Of a stretch of 64,000 bases of DNA, positions 46,827-55,001 are shown in pieces; the stretch's first letter is position 1, and each line of letters begins with the position of its first letter. The notes under the pieces were generated by a model. It had not been told where the DNA came from. It did not search any database and saw nothing but the letters and a program-made list of their open reading frames with translations. The translations under genes and the position numbers were made by a program. Source of the stretch: Cobetia crustatorum (GTDB lineage: Bacteria > Pseudomonadota > Gammaproteobacteria > Pseudomonadales > Halomonadaceae); contig NZ_JEMF01000039.1 in assembly GCF_000591415.1 (NCBI RefSeq), positions 62,001 to 126,000 on the forward strand, in the 5' to 3' direction.

Positions 46827-47358
46827 AAGTACGCAGGGAACTGAAGGGTCAGTCATCACAACGTGTCTCTAGAGACGCGTTGTGATTGGTGGGCCTGTCA
46901 GGTGGTCTGCCTGTCAGGCCCGGGAGGAAAGAATGTCACCTGGTGGTCGTTCCAGGTTAACCGACATTCACGACGGACAAGGTCCGCGCTCCCTATCGGA
47001 TGTGAAGCAGGGGGCAACACATCACAATGCTACTCGTTGAGGCTTTCGATCAGCAGAGCACTTCAATGACTTGTGCTTGATCCACACTGAAAGCATCAAC
47101 CTTGATCTGAAGATGATGGCGGCATATCCAAACAGCCACCACATCCGGTATCGGGCATCCATGCCCGGGCGTCCGTGCCCTCAAGATACTTTCCTTGCCC
47201 GCGAAGGGCCGTACCTGTCTCATCGCAACCTGAAGTCACACATCGCGTGGAGCAGACGCTTGGCCTGTCAGCGATCACGGAGCGCACAGGGTAGTGAGTA
47301 CCGTCATCGCTGTAAGACCCGAGAAAGGGCTAATTACACGGCCACTAACTCTTGCTCA
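46799..47358 (-). ncRNA. Candidate sigma-54-driven structured sRNA upstream of glrK
   Basis: About 560 nt between a sigma-54-type promoter and an intrinsic terminator. It has no credible ORF but several strong stems: CAGCGATCACGG / CCGTCATCGCTG (47269-47312, one mismatch); two adjacent 14-nt hairpins (47153-47166 and 47167-47180) that each show GGA in the loop on the minus strand; GAATGTC / GACATTC enclosing ACCTGG / CCAGGT (46931-46969); GGGCCTG / CAGGCCC (46891-46921); and a 32-bp near-palindrome (46855-46886). The place matches glmY of enterobacteria, next to glrK, but the sequence does not look like GlmY. Strand is inferred from promoter and terminator. It could be a long glrK leader with an attenuator instead. 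Confidence 0.45.
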
Positions 47359-47368
47359 CAACGTATAT

Positions 47369-47384
47369 AGCGAGCAACGTGCCA
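47369..47384 (-). promoter_or_regulatory. Sigma-54 (-24/-12) promoter
   Basis: The minus strand reads TGGCACGTTGCTCGCT, against the consensus TGGCACG-N4-TTGCW. GG and GC are spaced exactly, and only one defined position differs (TCGC for TTGC). The start of transcription would be near 47358. GlrR, encoded nearby, is the obvious activator. Confidence 0.65.
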
Positions 47385-47488
47385 TAAAACGTAAAATACA
47401 TTAAAAATCAATATGTTAAAAAGAACACATGACCACGTTGTCTGTCATATCGCGCGCTTCCTCGTGATTGAGACATTTTCGCCCTGCT

Positions 47489-47574
47489 TTTCGTCGCAAA
47501 ATGACAACACATATATAGGTTTTGGCCATTATAGATTAAATATCAGTACCTTATAGCGTCTCCTTTGCAAGACA
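47489..47574 (-). promoter_or_regulatory. Candidate GlrR upstream activator sites
   Basis: Two sites match the TGTC-N10-GACA pattern reported for enterobacterial GlrR with one mismatch each: TTTC-N10-GACA (47489-47506) and CGTC-N10-GACA (47557-47574). They lie about 105-190 bp upstream of the -24 element, a normal distance for a sigma-54 activator, in AT-rich DNA. Each site alone is weak evidence. Confidence 0.35.
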
Positions 47575-47612
47575 TTGCAAGATTACCGTCGTGAAAGTGC
47601 AATCTCACAACG

Positions 47613-47671
47613 AAAAACACCCGGCAAGTACTCCACCTTCCTCAGGCAGGAAGGCAAGCACATGCCGGGTG
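47613..47671 (-). terminator. argA terminator
   Basis: Outer stem CACCCGGCA / TGCCGGGTG (47618-47626, 47663-47671) enclosing CCTTCCT / AGGAAGG, followed by TTTTTCG on the minus strand. It ends the argA transcript before the glrK upstream region. Confidence 0.8.
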
Positions 47672-47709
47672 CAAGCAAGGCAAGCGAGGCAAAAGAAGCG
47701 CCTCCCTCT

Positions 47710-49020
47710 TCACAGCGTCTTGAGCAACACCTTGGATTTACGTGCCGAGTTGTAAGCTTCACGGCGCATGGGCGGCAAGTCTTCCAGCACAGCAGACACG
47801 AAGCCGTGCTCGATGAACCAGTGCACAGTGTGCGTTGTCAGCGCGTATAACCGAGTCAGCCCCGCCCGGCGCGCGCGTAACTCGATATCGGCCAGCAACT
47901 GCTCACCCCGCTGGCCGCGCCGGTAGTCATCGTGCACGGCGACACACGCAAGTTCGCCCATCTGGGCATCACGACTGATATGCAATGCTGCACAGCCAAT
48001 GATCATGCCATCGCGCGCCAGCACCACGTAGTCATCGATTTCATGCTCAAGTCGCTCGCGGGAGCGGGCAACGAGAATACCGCGTTGCTCAAGGGGGCCG
48101 AGCAACGCCAACAGGCCGCCGACATCTTCAAGGCGTGCCTTGCGCAACTGCTCATAGCCCTGCCGGGTGATCATCGTGCCAATACCGTCACGGGTGAATA
48201 GCTCGCCCAACAGCGCATCACGGTCACGCCAGCTCAGCAGGTGCGTACGCCCAACGCCATGCCGTGCGGCGCCACATGCGGCAGCCAGATGGCGTGACAA
48301 CTCGCTATCATCTTCACGTGGTGGTGCCAGCGCCGCAGCTTCATCAGGATTGAGCTGACGCAGCAATTCTCCGTCATCACCCAATAGGCCCTCGCCCTCG
48401 CCCAGCAGGATGAGCTTGTCTGCCGCCAGTGCGATTGCCGCATGCTCGGCGACCTCGGCGGCGTCCAGATCAAACACCTCGCCAGTGCTGGAAAAGCCCA
48501 GCGGCGGCAGCACGACAATCGCTTGCTGAGAGAGCAGCCCCTGAATGGCCTCACTGCGTACGCGACGTACCTCGCCACCGTGAAGAAAATCGACGCCATG
48601 GCGTACACCCAGCGGCTTGGCCATCACCAAATTGCCCGAGACAGCAGAAAGCTCGACGCCATGCAGTGGCGTATTGGGAAGACCCAGCGACAGACTGGCC
48701 TCCAGGCGCAGACGCAGCGTGGCGACCTGCTGCTCCAGATGACCCAGGATGTCCCGCGTGACTATCCAGCGCCCCTGATGGCGCTCTGCCTCGATACCTG
48801 CGGTTTCCAGCGCATCTCTCACCTGTGGCCTGACACCGAACACCACCACCAGTCGAACGCCCAACGTGTGCAACAGCGCCAGATCCTGAATCAGCTGTGC
48901 TCGTCGTGAAGATGACAGGGCATCGCCCTCAATCAGAATGACGAAGGTCCGCCCACGATGAGCGTTGATGTAAGGCGAGGAATTGCGAAACCAGTCCGCG
49001 AAGGGGAAACGCGTGTTCAA
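47710..49020 (-). CDS. argA: N-acetylglutamate synthase
   Basis: This 436-residue enzyme makes N-acetylglutamate from glutamate and acetyl-CoA, the first step of arginine synthesis. The N-terminal ~290 residues form an amino-acid-kinase-like domain (FVILIEGDALSS, LVVVFGVRPQVRDAL, AIVVLPPLGFSSTGE) that normally binds arginine for feedback inhibition. The C-terminal GNAT domain has ELACVAVHDDYRRGQRGEQL and RLYALTTHTVHWFIEHGF. The length matches gammaproteobacterial ArgA. It is monocistronic with its own terminator. Confidence 0.95.
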   Translation of the reverse strand: MNTRFPFADWFRNSSPYINAHRGRTFVILIEGDALSSSRRAQLIQDLALLHTLGVRLVVVFGVRPQVRDALETAGIEAERHQGRWIVTRDILGHLEQQVATLRLRLEASLSLGLPNTPLHGVELSAVSGNLVMAKPLGVRHGVDFLHGGEVRRVRSEAIQGLLSQQAIVVLPPLGFSSTGEVFDLDAAEVAEHAAIALAADKLILLGEGEGLLGDDGELLRQLNPDEAAALAPPREDDSELSRHLAAACGAARHGVGRTHLLSWRDRDALLGELFTRDGIGTMITRQGYEQLRKARLEDVGGLLALLGPLEQRGILVARSRERLEHEIDDYVVLARDGMIIGCAALHISRDAQMGELACVAVHDDYRRGQRGEQLLADIELRARRAGLTRLYALTTHTVHWFIEHGFVSAVLEDLPPMRREAYNSARKSKVLLKTL

Positions 49021-49154
49021 GAGCCAGCTCCAGTACAGGAGGGAGGGGAAAAGGATGACAATGGATCAGCCCACGACACGGCCGCCATCATCAACTCATC
49101 ATATCAGCGCCGCCGCCTGCACCGCGAGCAGCGCCCCTGATATCGATGGCTAGA

Positions 49155-49190
49155 GACAAGAAAGGCGACCCGAAGGCCGCCTTTCTTGTC
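49155..49190 (-). terminator. Terminator of the pit operon
   Basis: A 13-bp perfect stem GACAAGAAAGGCG / CGCCTTTCTTGTC (49155-49167, 49178-49190). There is no long T-tract. It lies just after the phosphate-transporter stop and just upstream of argA. Confidence 0.65.
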
Positions 49191-49232
49191 GTGATCACTG
49201 CGTGCTGTCTGACTTCATTTGCATAGGTCGGC

Positions 49233-50516
49233 TTAGCCGAACATGCCCTTGAACATGAAGAAGAACAGGATCGACAGGATAGCGCCTGCCGGCAGAGTGA
49301 TCAGCCACGACATGACGATGGTACCGATCACGCGCAGGTTGAGCGCTGCCATGCCGCGTGCCAGACCTACCCCCAGCACCGCACCGACGAGGGTGTGGGT
49401 GGTGGAGATTGGCAAGCCAGTGCCAGATGCCAGTACCACAGTAGAAGCGGCGGCCAGTGTGGCCGCAAAGCCACGCGACGGTGTCAGTTCAGTGATGCCG
49501 GAGCCGACGGTCGCAATGACACGGCGACCATAGGTGACTAGACCGAAGACGATACCGCCGCCGCCCAGCACCAGGACCCACCACGGCATGCTCGCCTTGG
49601 CGCCGATCTGGCCAGCAGAGTCCACCACGCTGATGATGGCTGCCAACGGACCAACCGCATTGGCCACATCGTTGGAGCCATGGGCAAAGGCCATCGCACA
49701 CGCGGTGAACATCATCAGCAAGCCGAAGATCTTCTCCACACCGCTGAAGTCGAAATCATCACCCGTGGCGCGATTTTTCTCTGAAAGGCGCGAGCGTGCC
49801 ACCTTGCGCTCCATCAACACCCCGATACCCATGACGATGGCACCGATGACGATGGACAGCAGCAGGCTGGATTCGAAGTTCAGATTCAGCCCGACGTGCT
49901 TGAGCCCCTTGACCAGCGTCACCATCGCAATGATGAAGCCAACCAGGAACATGTACATCGGCACGTACCGTTTCGCAGCCGCGAACGGGTCTTCGTTATC
50001 GAAGATCAGCGTCTGCACGGACTTGAACAGCACGAAGGCAATGGAACCTGCCAGCAACGGCGAGACCAACCAGGAGGCGGCGATCTGCCCGACCTTGTCC
50101 CACTGCACCGCATCCACGCCCAGACCTGCCGCGGCAAAGCCCACGATGGCGCCGACGATGGAATGCGTGGTGGAAACAGGCCAACCCTTCATCGAGGCAA
50201 TCAACAACCAGATACCCGCCGAGAGCAGCGAGGCCAACATGCCATAGACCAGATATTGCGGATTTTCGATCAACAGGGCGGGATCAATGATGCCTTTGCG
50301 GATGGTGTCAGTAACTTCACCGCCCGCCAGCCAGGCCCCGAGGAATTCGAACACGACGGCGATAAGAATCGCCTGCTTGATGGTAATGGCCTTGGAACCG
50401 ACCGATGTACCCATGGCATTGGCAACATCATTCGCACCGACACCCCATGCCATGAAGAAACCAAACACACAGGCCAGGATGACGAGGACATCGCCGTATT
50501 GAGCAATGATGGACAT
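49233..50516 (-). CDS. pit: PiT-family inorganic phosphate transporter
   Basis: This 427-residue membrane protein carries out low-affinity phosphate uptake coupled to H+ or Na+. Two inverted PiT signatures are visible: GANDVANAMGTSVGSKAIT near the N-terminus and GSNDVANAVGPLAAI in the second half, each starting a repeat (WPVSTTHSIVGA and LPISTTHTLVGA). About ten helices are predicted. The upstream gene 40 bp away encodes a PhoU-like accessory protein, the usual partner. A related function as sulfate permease exists in the superfamily but is less likely here. Confidence 0.93.
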   Translation of the reverse strand: MSIIAQYGDVLVILACVFGFFMAWGVGANDVANAMGTSVGSKAITIKQAILIAVVFEFLGAWLAGGEVTDTIRKGIIDPALLIENPQYLVYGMLASLLSAGIWLLIASMKGWPVSTTHSIVGAIVGFAAAGLGVDAVQWDKVGQIAASWLVSPLLAGSIAFVLFKSVQTLIFDNEDPFAAAKRYVPMYMFLVGFIIAMVTLVKGLKHVGLNLNFESSLLLSIVIGAIVMGIGVLMERKVARSRLSEKNRATGDDFDFSGVEKIFGLLMMFTACAMAFAHGSNDVANAVGPLAAIISVVDSAGQIGAKASMPWWVLVLGGGGIVFGLVTYGRRVIATVGSGITELTPSRGFAATLAAASTVVLASGTGLPISTTHTLVGAVLGVGLARGMAALNLRVIGTIVMSWLITLPAGAILSILFFFMFKGMFG

Positions 50517-50556
50517 AGGGAACTCTTGAGCAGATGGCAGGACGTCCTGACAGCGC

Positions 50557-51237
50557 TTAACGCGCCATCAGGATCTGCAGTCGGGTACCGACTTTTTCAG
50601 CCTGGTCGGAGACATCACCAACCCAGTCGATAATCTTGTAAAGGAAGACAACGTCGACCGGAGGCAGACTAGCTTCCAGAGAGAACAGCGTCTGCCGGAT
50701 CTCGACCTGCTGTTCGTCTGACTGCTTCTCGAGCTCATGCAGCTCGTTGATCAGCTTCTCGACCAGCACGCTCATGTTGCGCCCGAAACCGGACTCAACC
50801 AGATCTTCAAGCTCACCCAGCGCACGTCGCGCCTGGCAAACCGACTCCACCGCAGTCTTCAGATAGATACGCATGGCGGGCACCAGCGTTTCAGGAATCT
50901 GCATGCGGCGACCCAGCATGATACCGGCGATGTCCTTGGTGACATTCGCGATGGAATCCTGGACATGGATCAGCTCGAGGAGGTCGGAACGCGACACCGG
51001 AAGGAACAGTGAGTTGGGCAGATTGAGCCGTAACTGTGTTTTCAGCTCATCGGCTTCACGCTCAAGCTTACTGATGGTCTGACGAATGCTGGCCGCCTGA
51101 TCCCAGTCGCCCTGTTCACAGGCGTCAAAGAATGTCAGCAAATGCTTGGCGCAGTCGTCGGTCTTGATGATGTGGGTGTGCAGCGCCTTGAAAGGCGAGC
51201 GCCCGAACATCGAAGAAAAAGGGTTAGTCGTTACCAT
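50557..51237 (-). CDS. PhoU-like DUF47 protein (TIGR00153), Pit accessory
   Basis: A 226-residue helical protein of the DUF47/TIGR00153 family, related to PhoU and commonly encoded before pit genes. Landmarks are FGRSPFKALHTHI, then LEREADELKTQLRLNLPNSLFLPVSRSD, then LIHVQDSIANVTKDIAG. It probably modulates the transporter. The start is taken at ATG 51237 to give the family length; the ribosome site is weak, and the frame stays open to 51297. Confidence 0.88.
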   Translation of the reverse strand: MVTTNPFSSMFGRSPFKALHTHIIKTDDCAKHLLTFFDACEQGDWDQAASIRQTISKLEREADELKTQLRLNLPNSLFLPVSRSDLLELIHVQDSIANVTKDIAGIMLGRRMQIPETLVPAMRIYLKTAVESVCQARRALGELEDLVESGFGRNMSVLVEKLINELHELEKQSDEQQVEIRQTLFSLEASLPPVDVVFLYKIIDWVGDVSDQAEKVGTRLQILMAR

Positions 51238-51726
51238 AGTGGCCGTCGGCGTTAAGGATTGACGCGCGGAGTGTAGCAAAGGCTGTGAAGTGATCACATC
51301 ACTTTCATCATGGCGTCACAACGCCGCCATGCTGTTGTAATTTTCGTAACATCAGCGGCAGCGGGAGAGGAGTCAGAACGACTCCGAGGAGAGATTGTCG
51401 TGCATCGGCGGGACCTTCAGTCACTCGCATATCACATCGCTTACTAATATAACCAAGGCCTTACTGGCAGGCAATCCACGCCATCGTGTCGCCATCACAT
51501 CGTCATTGACTCATGATTCATGACGTCTTCTGCCACAGACGCTGGGGCAGAGAACGCTCGCCATGCTTGCCTTGCCATCAGTCAGGCGCGAGCATGAACG
51601 CCATGGGCACCTTTAGGTGCTTACTCGATGTTTATCCGCCAGCGCATCATCGCGCGGCTTCTCGGGTCGGGTCTGCCATCAGCACCCCCTATTTTCTTTT
51701 CTATTGTTTGTTTGCGGAGCCCCGTC
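51238..51726. other. Divergent intergenic region
   Basis: 489 bp between the pit operon and the CYTH gene. It holds a small hairpin GGAGTC-N5-GACTCC (51369-51385) and presumably both promoters. I could not identify a Pho box with confidence, and no gene is visible. Confidence 0.4.
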
Positions 51727-52707
51727 ATGGCCCAGGAAATTGAACTCAAGCTCGCGCTATCGCAGCCGGTCGTTGATCGCCTGTCCTTACTGGAAACCTT
51801 ATCCAGCATTCCCGAGCTCACTGGCCTCACGCCCAAGCGCCGCTGGCTGGCCAATACCTATTTCGATACCCCCGAACATGCATTGGAACGTGCGCGCATG
51901 GCACTGCGTCTCCGGCGTAGCGGCACAGACGCCGATAGCAACGCCCCGTTACGTCAAACCCTGAAGACCAGTGGCGAGAGTCACGGCGGACTGCATTCAC
52001 GTGGCGAGTGGGAATGGGCGCTACCCGAGGATCAGGCCACTCTCGACCTCGATGGGCTGCGTGCGCTCCCCCCGCTACAAGCGCTGAACGAGCCCTCGCG
52101 TGAACAGCTACTTCACGCCCTATCACCGACCTTCAGCACTGACTTCGAACGCCATGCCTGGCAGATAGAGGTCGCGGTCGCCGGGGGCAGCGTGGGCGTC
52201 GAACTGGCCCTCGATCTCGGTGCCGTCAAGGTTGAGGGCCGTGAGGTCGCGATTCAGGAGCTGGAGCTTGAACTGACCGGCAACGACCAGCTGCCGATCG
52301 AGAGTCGTGAAGCAGTGTTGTGGACGCTGGCGGATGCACTGGCCAGTCGACTGGCACTACGCCCGGCAGATGCCAGCAAAGCTCAACGCGGTGCGGCGCT
52401 GCGGGATAACGACTGGCACGAACGTTCTCTGGACACGACAGACCTCCGCGCCCTGCTTGCCGCCGCCATAGATGCTCTCGATGCGCATGCCGATCGACAA
52501 TCTCAGGATGGCGAGCGCTGGCTGGCCCATGCGCTCGCCGCCGTGTCGGCACTGGCGTCACGGTTGGCCGTCAGCCAGCACCATGGGCACATCCATGCTG
52601 TAGCACTCGTCGAAGCGCTGGAGCAGAGCACGGGCACAGAGACTACCTGGGCCACCCTCGCCTTCGGTCAACACAGCCTGTCGCTATTGGCTGCCTTGCG
52701 CGACTGA
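51727..52707 (+). CDS. CYTH-domain inorganic triphosphatase (YgiF-like)
   Basis: This 326-residue protein opens with the CYTH signature EIELKLAL (ExExK), followed by NTYFDTPEHALERARMALRLRR and other charged strands that line the triphosphate tunnel. The C-terminal ~110 residues form a helical region in the place of the CHAD domain in YgiF-like proteins, though shorter. CYTH enzymes hydrolyse inorganic triphosphate. The ATG at 51727 follows GGAG; an open-frame start at 51628 is not supported. It precedes the channel gene by 105 bp, and the association may be accidental. Confidence 0.85.
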   Translation: MAQEIELKLALSQPVVDRLSLLETLSSIPELTGLTPKRRWLANTYFDTPEHALERARMALRLRRSGTDADSNAPLRQTLKTSGESHGGLHSRGEWEWALPEDQATLDLDGLRALPPLQALNEPSREQLLHALSPTFSTDFERHAWQIEVAVAGGSVGVELALDLGAVKVEGREVAIQELELELTGNDQLPIESREAVLWTLADALASRLALRPADASKAQRGAALRDNDWHERSLDTTDLRALLAAAIDALDAHADRQSQDGERWLAHALAAVSALASRLAVSQHHGHIHAVALVEALEQSTGTETTWATLAFGQHSLSLLAALRD

Positions 52708-52812
52708 TCTTTCTGGACAACCTCCCGCGCTCCTTTCCACTTACTCGTGGAGGCACGCTTCTCTTATTCTTCCGCCGTGCAAATAGCACGGCGGTGACTG
52801 AAGGATTTTGCC

Positions 52813-53823
52813 ATGCCAGAGCGTCAAGGCCCGGCCAACCAGTATGGCGGCACCTCGCATGTCGAGACGTCACCGACACGTACCAGCGGTTTCGAGCCCG
52901 CCACTGGCCGCTTTCGCGCCCGGCTATTCCACTGGATATTCGAATCTGACACACCGGCGGCCAAGGCCTTTGATATCGGCCTGATCATCATGATCTTCGC
53001 CAGTGTCGCGGTGGTCATGCTCGACAGTGTCCCCTCCCTCAATGCGCAGCACGGCGAACTGTTCAACATTCTGGAATGGACCTTCACGATCATCTTCACT
53101 CTGGAGTACGCCGTCCGCCTTTATTGCCTCAAGCATCCCGGGACCTGGGCGAAAGGCTTCTACGGCTTGCTCGATCTGCTCTCCATTGCGCCGACGTGGC
53201 TATCGCTGCTGATTCCCGGTGCACAGGCACTGCTGGTCGTGCGCGTACTGCGCGTACTGCGACTGTTCCGCGTGCTACGCCTGATGGCCTTTGTCGGCGA
53301 GGGCCGCATGCTGATAGAGGCGTTGGCACGTAGCCGGCGCAAGATTCTGCTGTTCTTCATCACCGTGCTCAGCATCATCACGGTGTTCGGTGCCCTCATC
53401 TATCTGATTGAGCCGCCAGAAGCCGGCTTCACCTCCATCCCCAAGGCGCTCTACTGGGCCGTGGTGACACTGACTACGGTTGGCTACGGTGATATTGCGC
53501 CGATCACCCCACTGGGTCAGTTCATCTCGGCGATGATGATGATCCTCGGTTACTCGATTCTGGCGGTGCCGACCGGTGTGTTCTCGGCGGAAGTCATCAA
53601 TGGCCTGCGCATGCAACAAACCAGCGATGAAGCCTGCCCGGGCTGTGGCCGTGAAGGCCATGACCGCAATGCCAAGTACTGCAAGCACTGCGGGACCTGG
53701 CTGGATGAAGATACCCGCGACCCACGCGAGTCTGACCTCGAACCCAAGCCTGAGCCCGAGCAGCAGTCGGCCGATGAATCCGAACCTCCAGCAGCAGAAC
53801 CGCCCAACCTGGATCGCAGCTGA
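52813..53823 (+). CDS. Voltage-gated K+ channel with C-terminal zinc ribbon
   Basis: A 336-residue six-helix channel subunit. S4 has Arg at every third position (R144, R147, R150, R153, R156), giving a full voltage sensor. The pore has the K+ selectivity filter TTVGYGD (221-227). After S6 there is an unusual cytosolic double-CxxC module (C275/C278 and C290/C293; CPGCG...YCKHCG) that looks like a zinc ribbon, then an acidic Pro/Glu tail. It would act as a tetramer in the inner membrane. The N-terminal ~35 residues are polar and probably disordered. A terminator follows. Confidence 0.93.
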   Translation: MPERQGPANQYGGTSHVETSPTRTSGFEPATGRFRARLFHWIFESDTPAAKAFDIGLIIMIFASVAVVMLDSVPSLNAQHGELFNILEWTFTIIFTLEYAVRLYCLKHPGTWAKGFYGLLDLLSIAPTWLSLLIPGAQALLVVRVLRVLRLFRVLRLMAFVGEGRMLIEALARSRRKILLFFITVLSIITVFGALIYLIEPPEAGFTSIPKALYWAVVTLTTVGYGDIAPITPLGQFISAMMMILGYSILAVPTGVFSAEVINGLRMQQTSDEACPGCGREGHDRNAKYCKHCGTWLDEDTRDPRESDLEPKPEPEQQSADESEPPAAEPPNLDRS

Positions 53824-53864
53824 CCACACTGGCGGTGCTGGATGTTGGCAACGGCCAGACACGA

Positions 53865-53898
53865 AAACGCCCCACGACCGAAAGGTCGCGGGGCGTTT
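53865..53898 (+). terminator. Intrinsic terminator after channel gene
   Basis: AAACGCCCC / GGGGCGTTT enclosing CGACC-GAAA-GGTCG, with a GAAA tetraloop. It may also serve the convergent phosphatase gene. Confidence 0.85.
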
Positions 53899-53982
53899 CA
53901 CGTCACAAGCCAGCACTGAAGGACAAGTACTGAAGGATAAGCACTGAAAGACAGATGCTGACACGCTGCTGCCAAAGACGAC

Positions 53983-54774
53983 TTACTGGGAAAGCGGCTT
54001 ATCCCAAGACGTCAACGAGGCCTTGCTCCAGCTACCGTAGGAAGCATTCGGCAACATGATCCAATCCTTGCCGAAATGTGCTGCTTGCTCAGCCACCAGC
54101 GCTTTCTGCTGCTCAGGCTCCTTGGAGGAGAAGGCATCAGAGAAATCGTGCAGGCTATCGCCCAACTGCATCACGATATCGTGGTCTTCTGCGATGCTCT
54201 GACGGCGTACCGATTTGCTCGGACCCAGCAGGCGAACATGCTCATCATCGACTTCAGGCAGGTCCAACGCACGCAAAGTGGCCAGCGTAGCGTCCTTGTT
54301 CTCCTCATAGCGATCAGACACGTAATAGATCGCCACATCCTTTGAGGCAGCATATTCAAGGAAATCCTTGGCGCCGGGAATCAGACTCGGCGTGCCCTCA
54401 CGCTCCCACGCTTTCCAGGTATCCCAGCCAGTAAAGTCATGGCAGGCTTTGAGGTCACGCACCAGCAGCGCCGAGTTATCGATCACCGTCTCGTCGAGGT
54501 CGGTCATGATCGCGGCAGGCTTGCTGCTATCACGCGCGGCCAGCCGCTGCTCCAACTGATGCGTGGCCAGTACATAGCTCTGACGCTGCAGAGCAGCCAC
54601 TTCAGCAGATTGCTGCTGATAGCGCAGCGCCATGGCATAAGCTGCCGGGGCGCAGTGTTCAGCCGTGGCATCCGTCGTCGTATCCGCTTGGCTAGCAGCC
54701 GATAGACTCAGCCCCGCAACGCCCATTCCAGCAACAAGCAAGACACTCAATTGACGTGAGACAGTGTTCAACAT
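53983..54774 (-). CDS. Class C acid phosphatase / 5'-nucleotidase, e(P4)-like
   Basis: A 263-residue exported HAD phosphatase with the signal peptide LLVAGMGVAGLSLSAASQA; unlike true e(P4) there is no lipobox Cys. HAD motif I is IMTDLDETVIDNS (DxDxT), motif II is IYYVSDRYEEN and motif IV is MQLGDSLHDF. AAYAMALRYQQQSAEVAALQ matches the class C N-terminus. It probably dephosphorylates nucleotides in the periplasm for phosphate or nucleoside scavenging, fitting the nearby Pit genes. The ATG at 54774 follows GGAGGG. Confidence 0.9.
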   Translation of the reverse strand: MLNTVSRQLSVLLVAGMGVAGLSLSAASQADTTTDATAEHCAPAAYAMALRYQQQSAEVAALQRQSYVLATHQLEQRLAARDSSKPAAIMTDLDETVIDNSALLVRDLKACHDFTGWDTWKAWEREGTPSLIPGAKDFLEYAASKDVAIYYVSDRYEENKDATLATLRALDLPEVDDEHVRLLGPSKSVRRQSIAEDHDIVMQLGDSLHDFSDAFSSKEPEQQKALVAEQAAHFGKDWIMLPNASYGSWSKASLTSWDKPLSQ

Positions 54775-54943
54775 GGATAGCCCTCCGCGGCGCAAGATTC
54801 ATTCCATAAAATTATGAAAACATGTGAATGTTATCATTAATGTTCATGGTTCTCTCTGCGCGCGACATCCGACGACTCGCGCTCGCTTCGCGCCATGCAC
54901 GCACACCGGCTAGCTTGGCTTGCTGGCACGCCTCGCAACCTTC

Positions 54944-54988
54944 CACGTATCTCACAGATCTCACGTATCTCACGTATCTCACGTATCT
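54944..54988. repeat. Five tandem copies of a 9-bp unit
   Basis: CACGTATCT is repeated five times (54944-54952 to 54980-54988); the second copy is CACAGATCT. It lies 13-58 bp past the yciO stop. Non-coding and slippage-prone; function unknown. Confidence 0.95.
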
Positions 54989-55001
54989 CACGCGTGAAGC
55001 A

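Noticed and set aside
46799-47358. Whether the structured unit is RNase P RNA, tmRNA or 6S RNA
   Set aside because: None of the conserved signatures I know for these RNAs (for example GAGGAAAGTCCGGG of RNase P) is present on either strand.
46863-47370. Short open frames (63-99 codons) in the glrK-argA gap
   Set aside because: None has a ribosome site or protein-like composition, and they overlap strong hairpins. The region is better read as non-coding RNA.
54944-54988. Tandem repeat as a CRISPR array
   Set aside because: The 9-bp units are contiguous with no spacers, and no cas genes are present.
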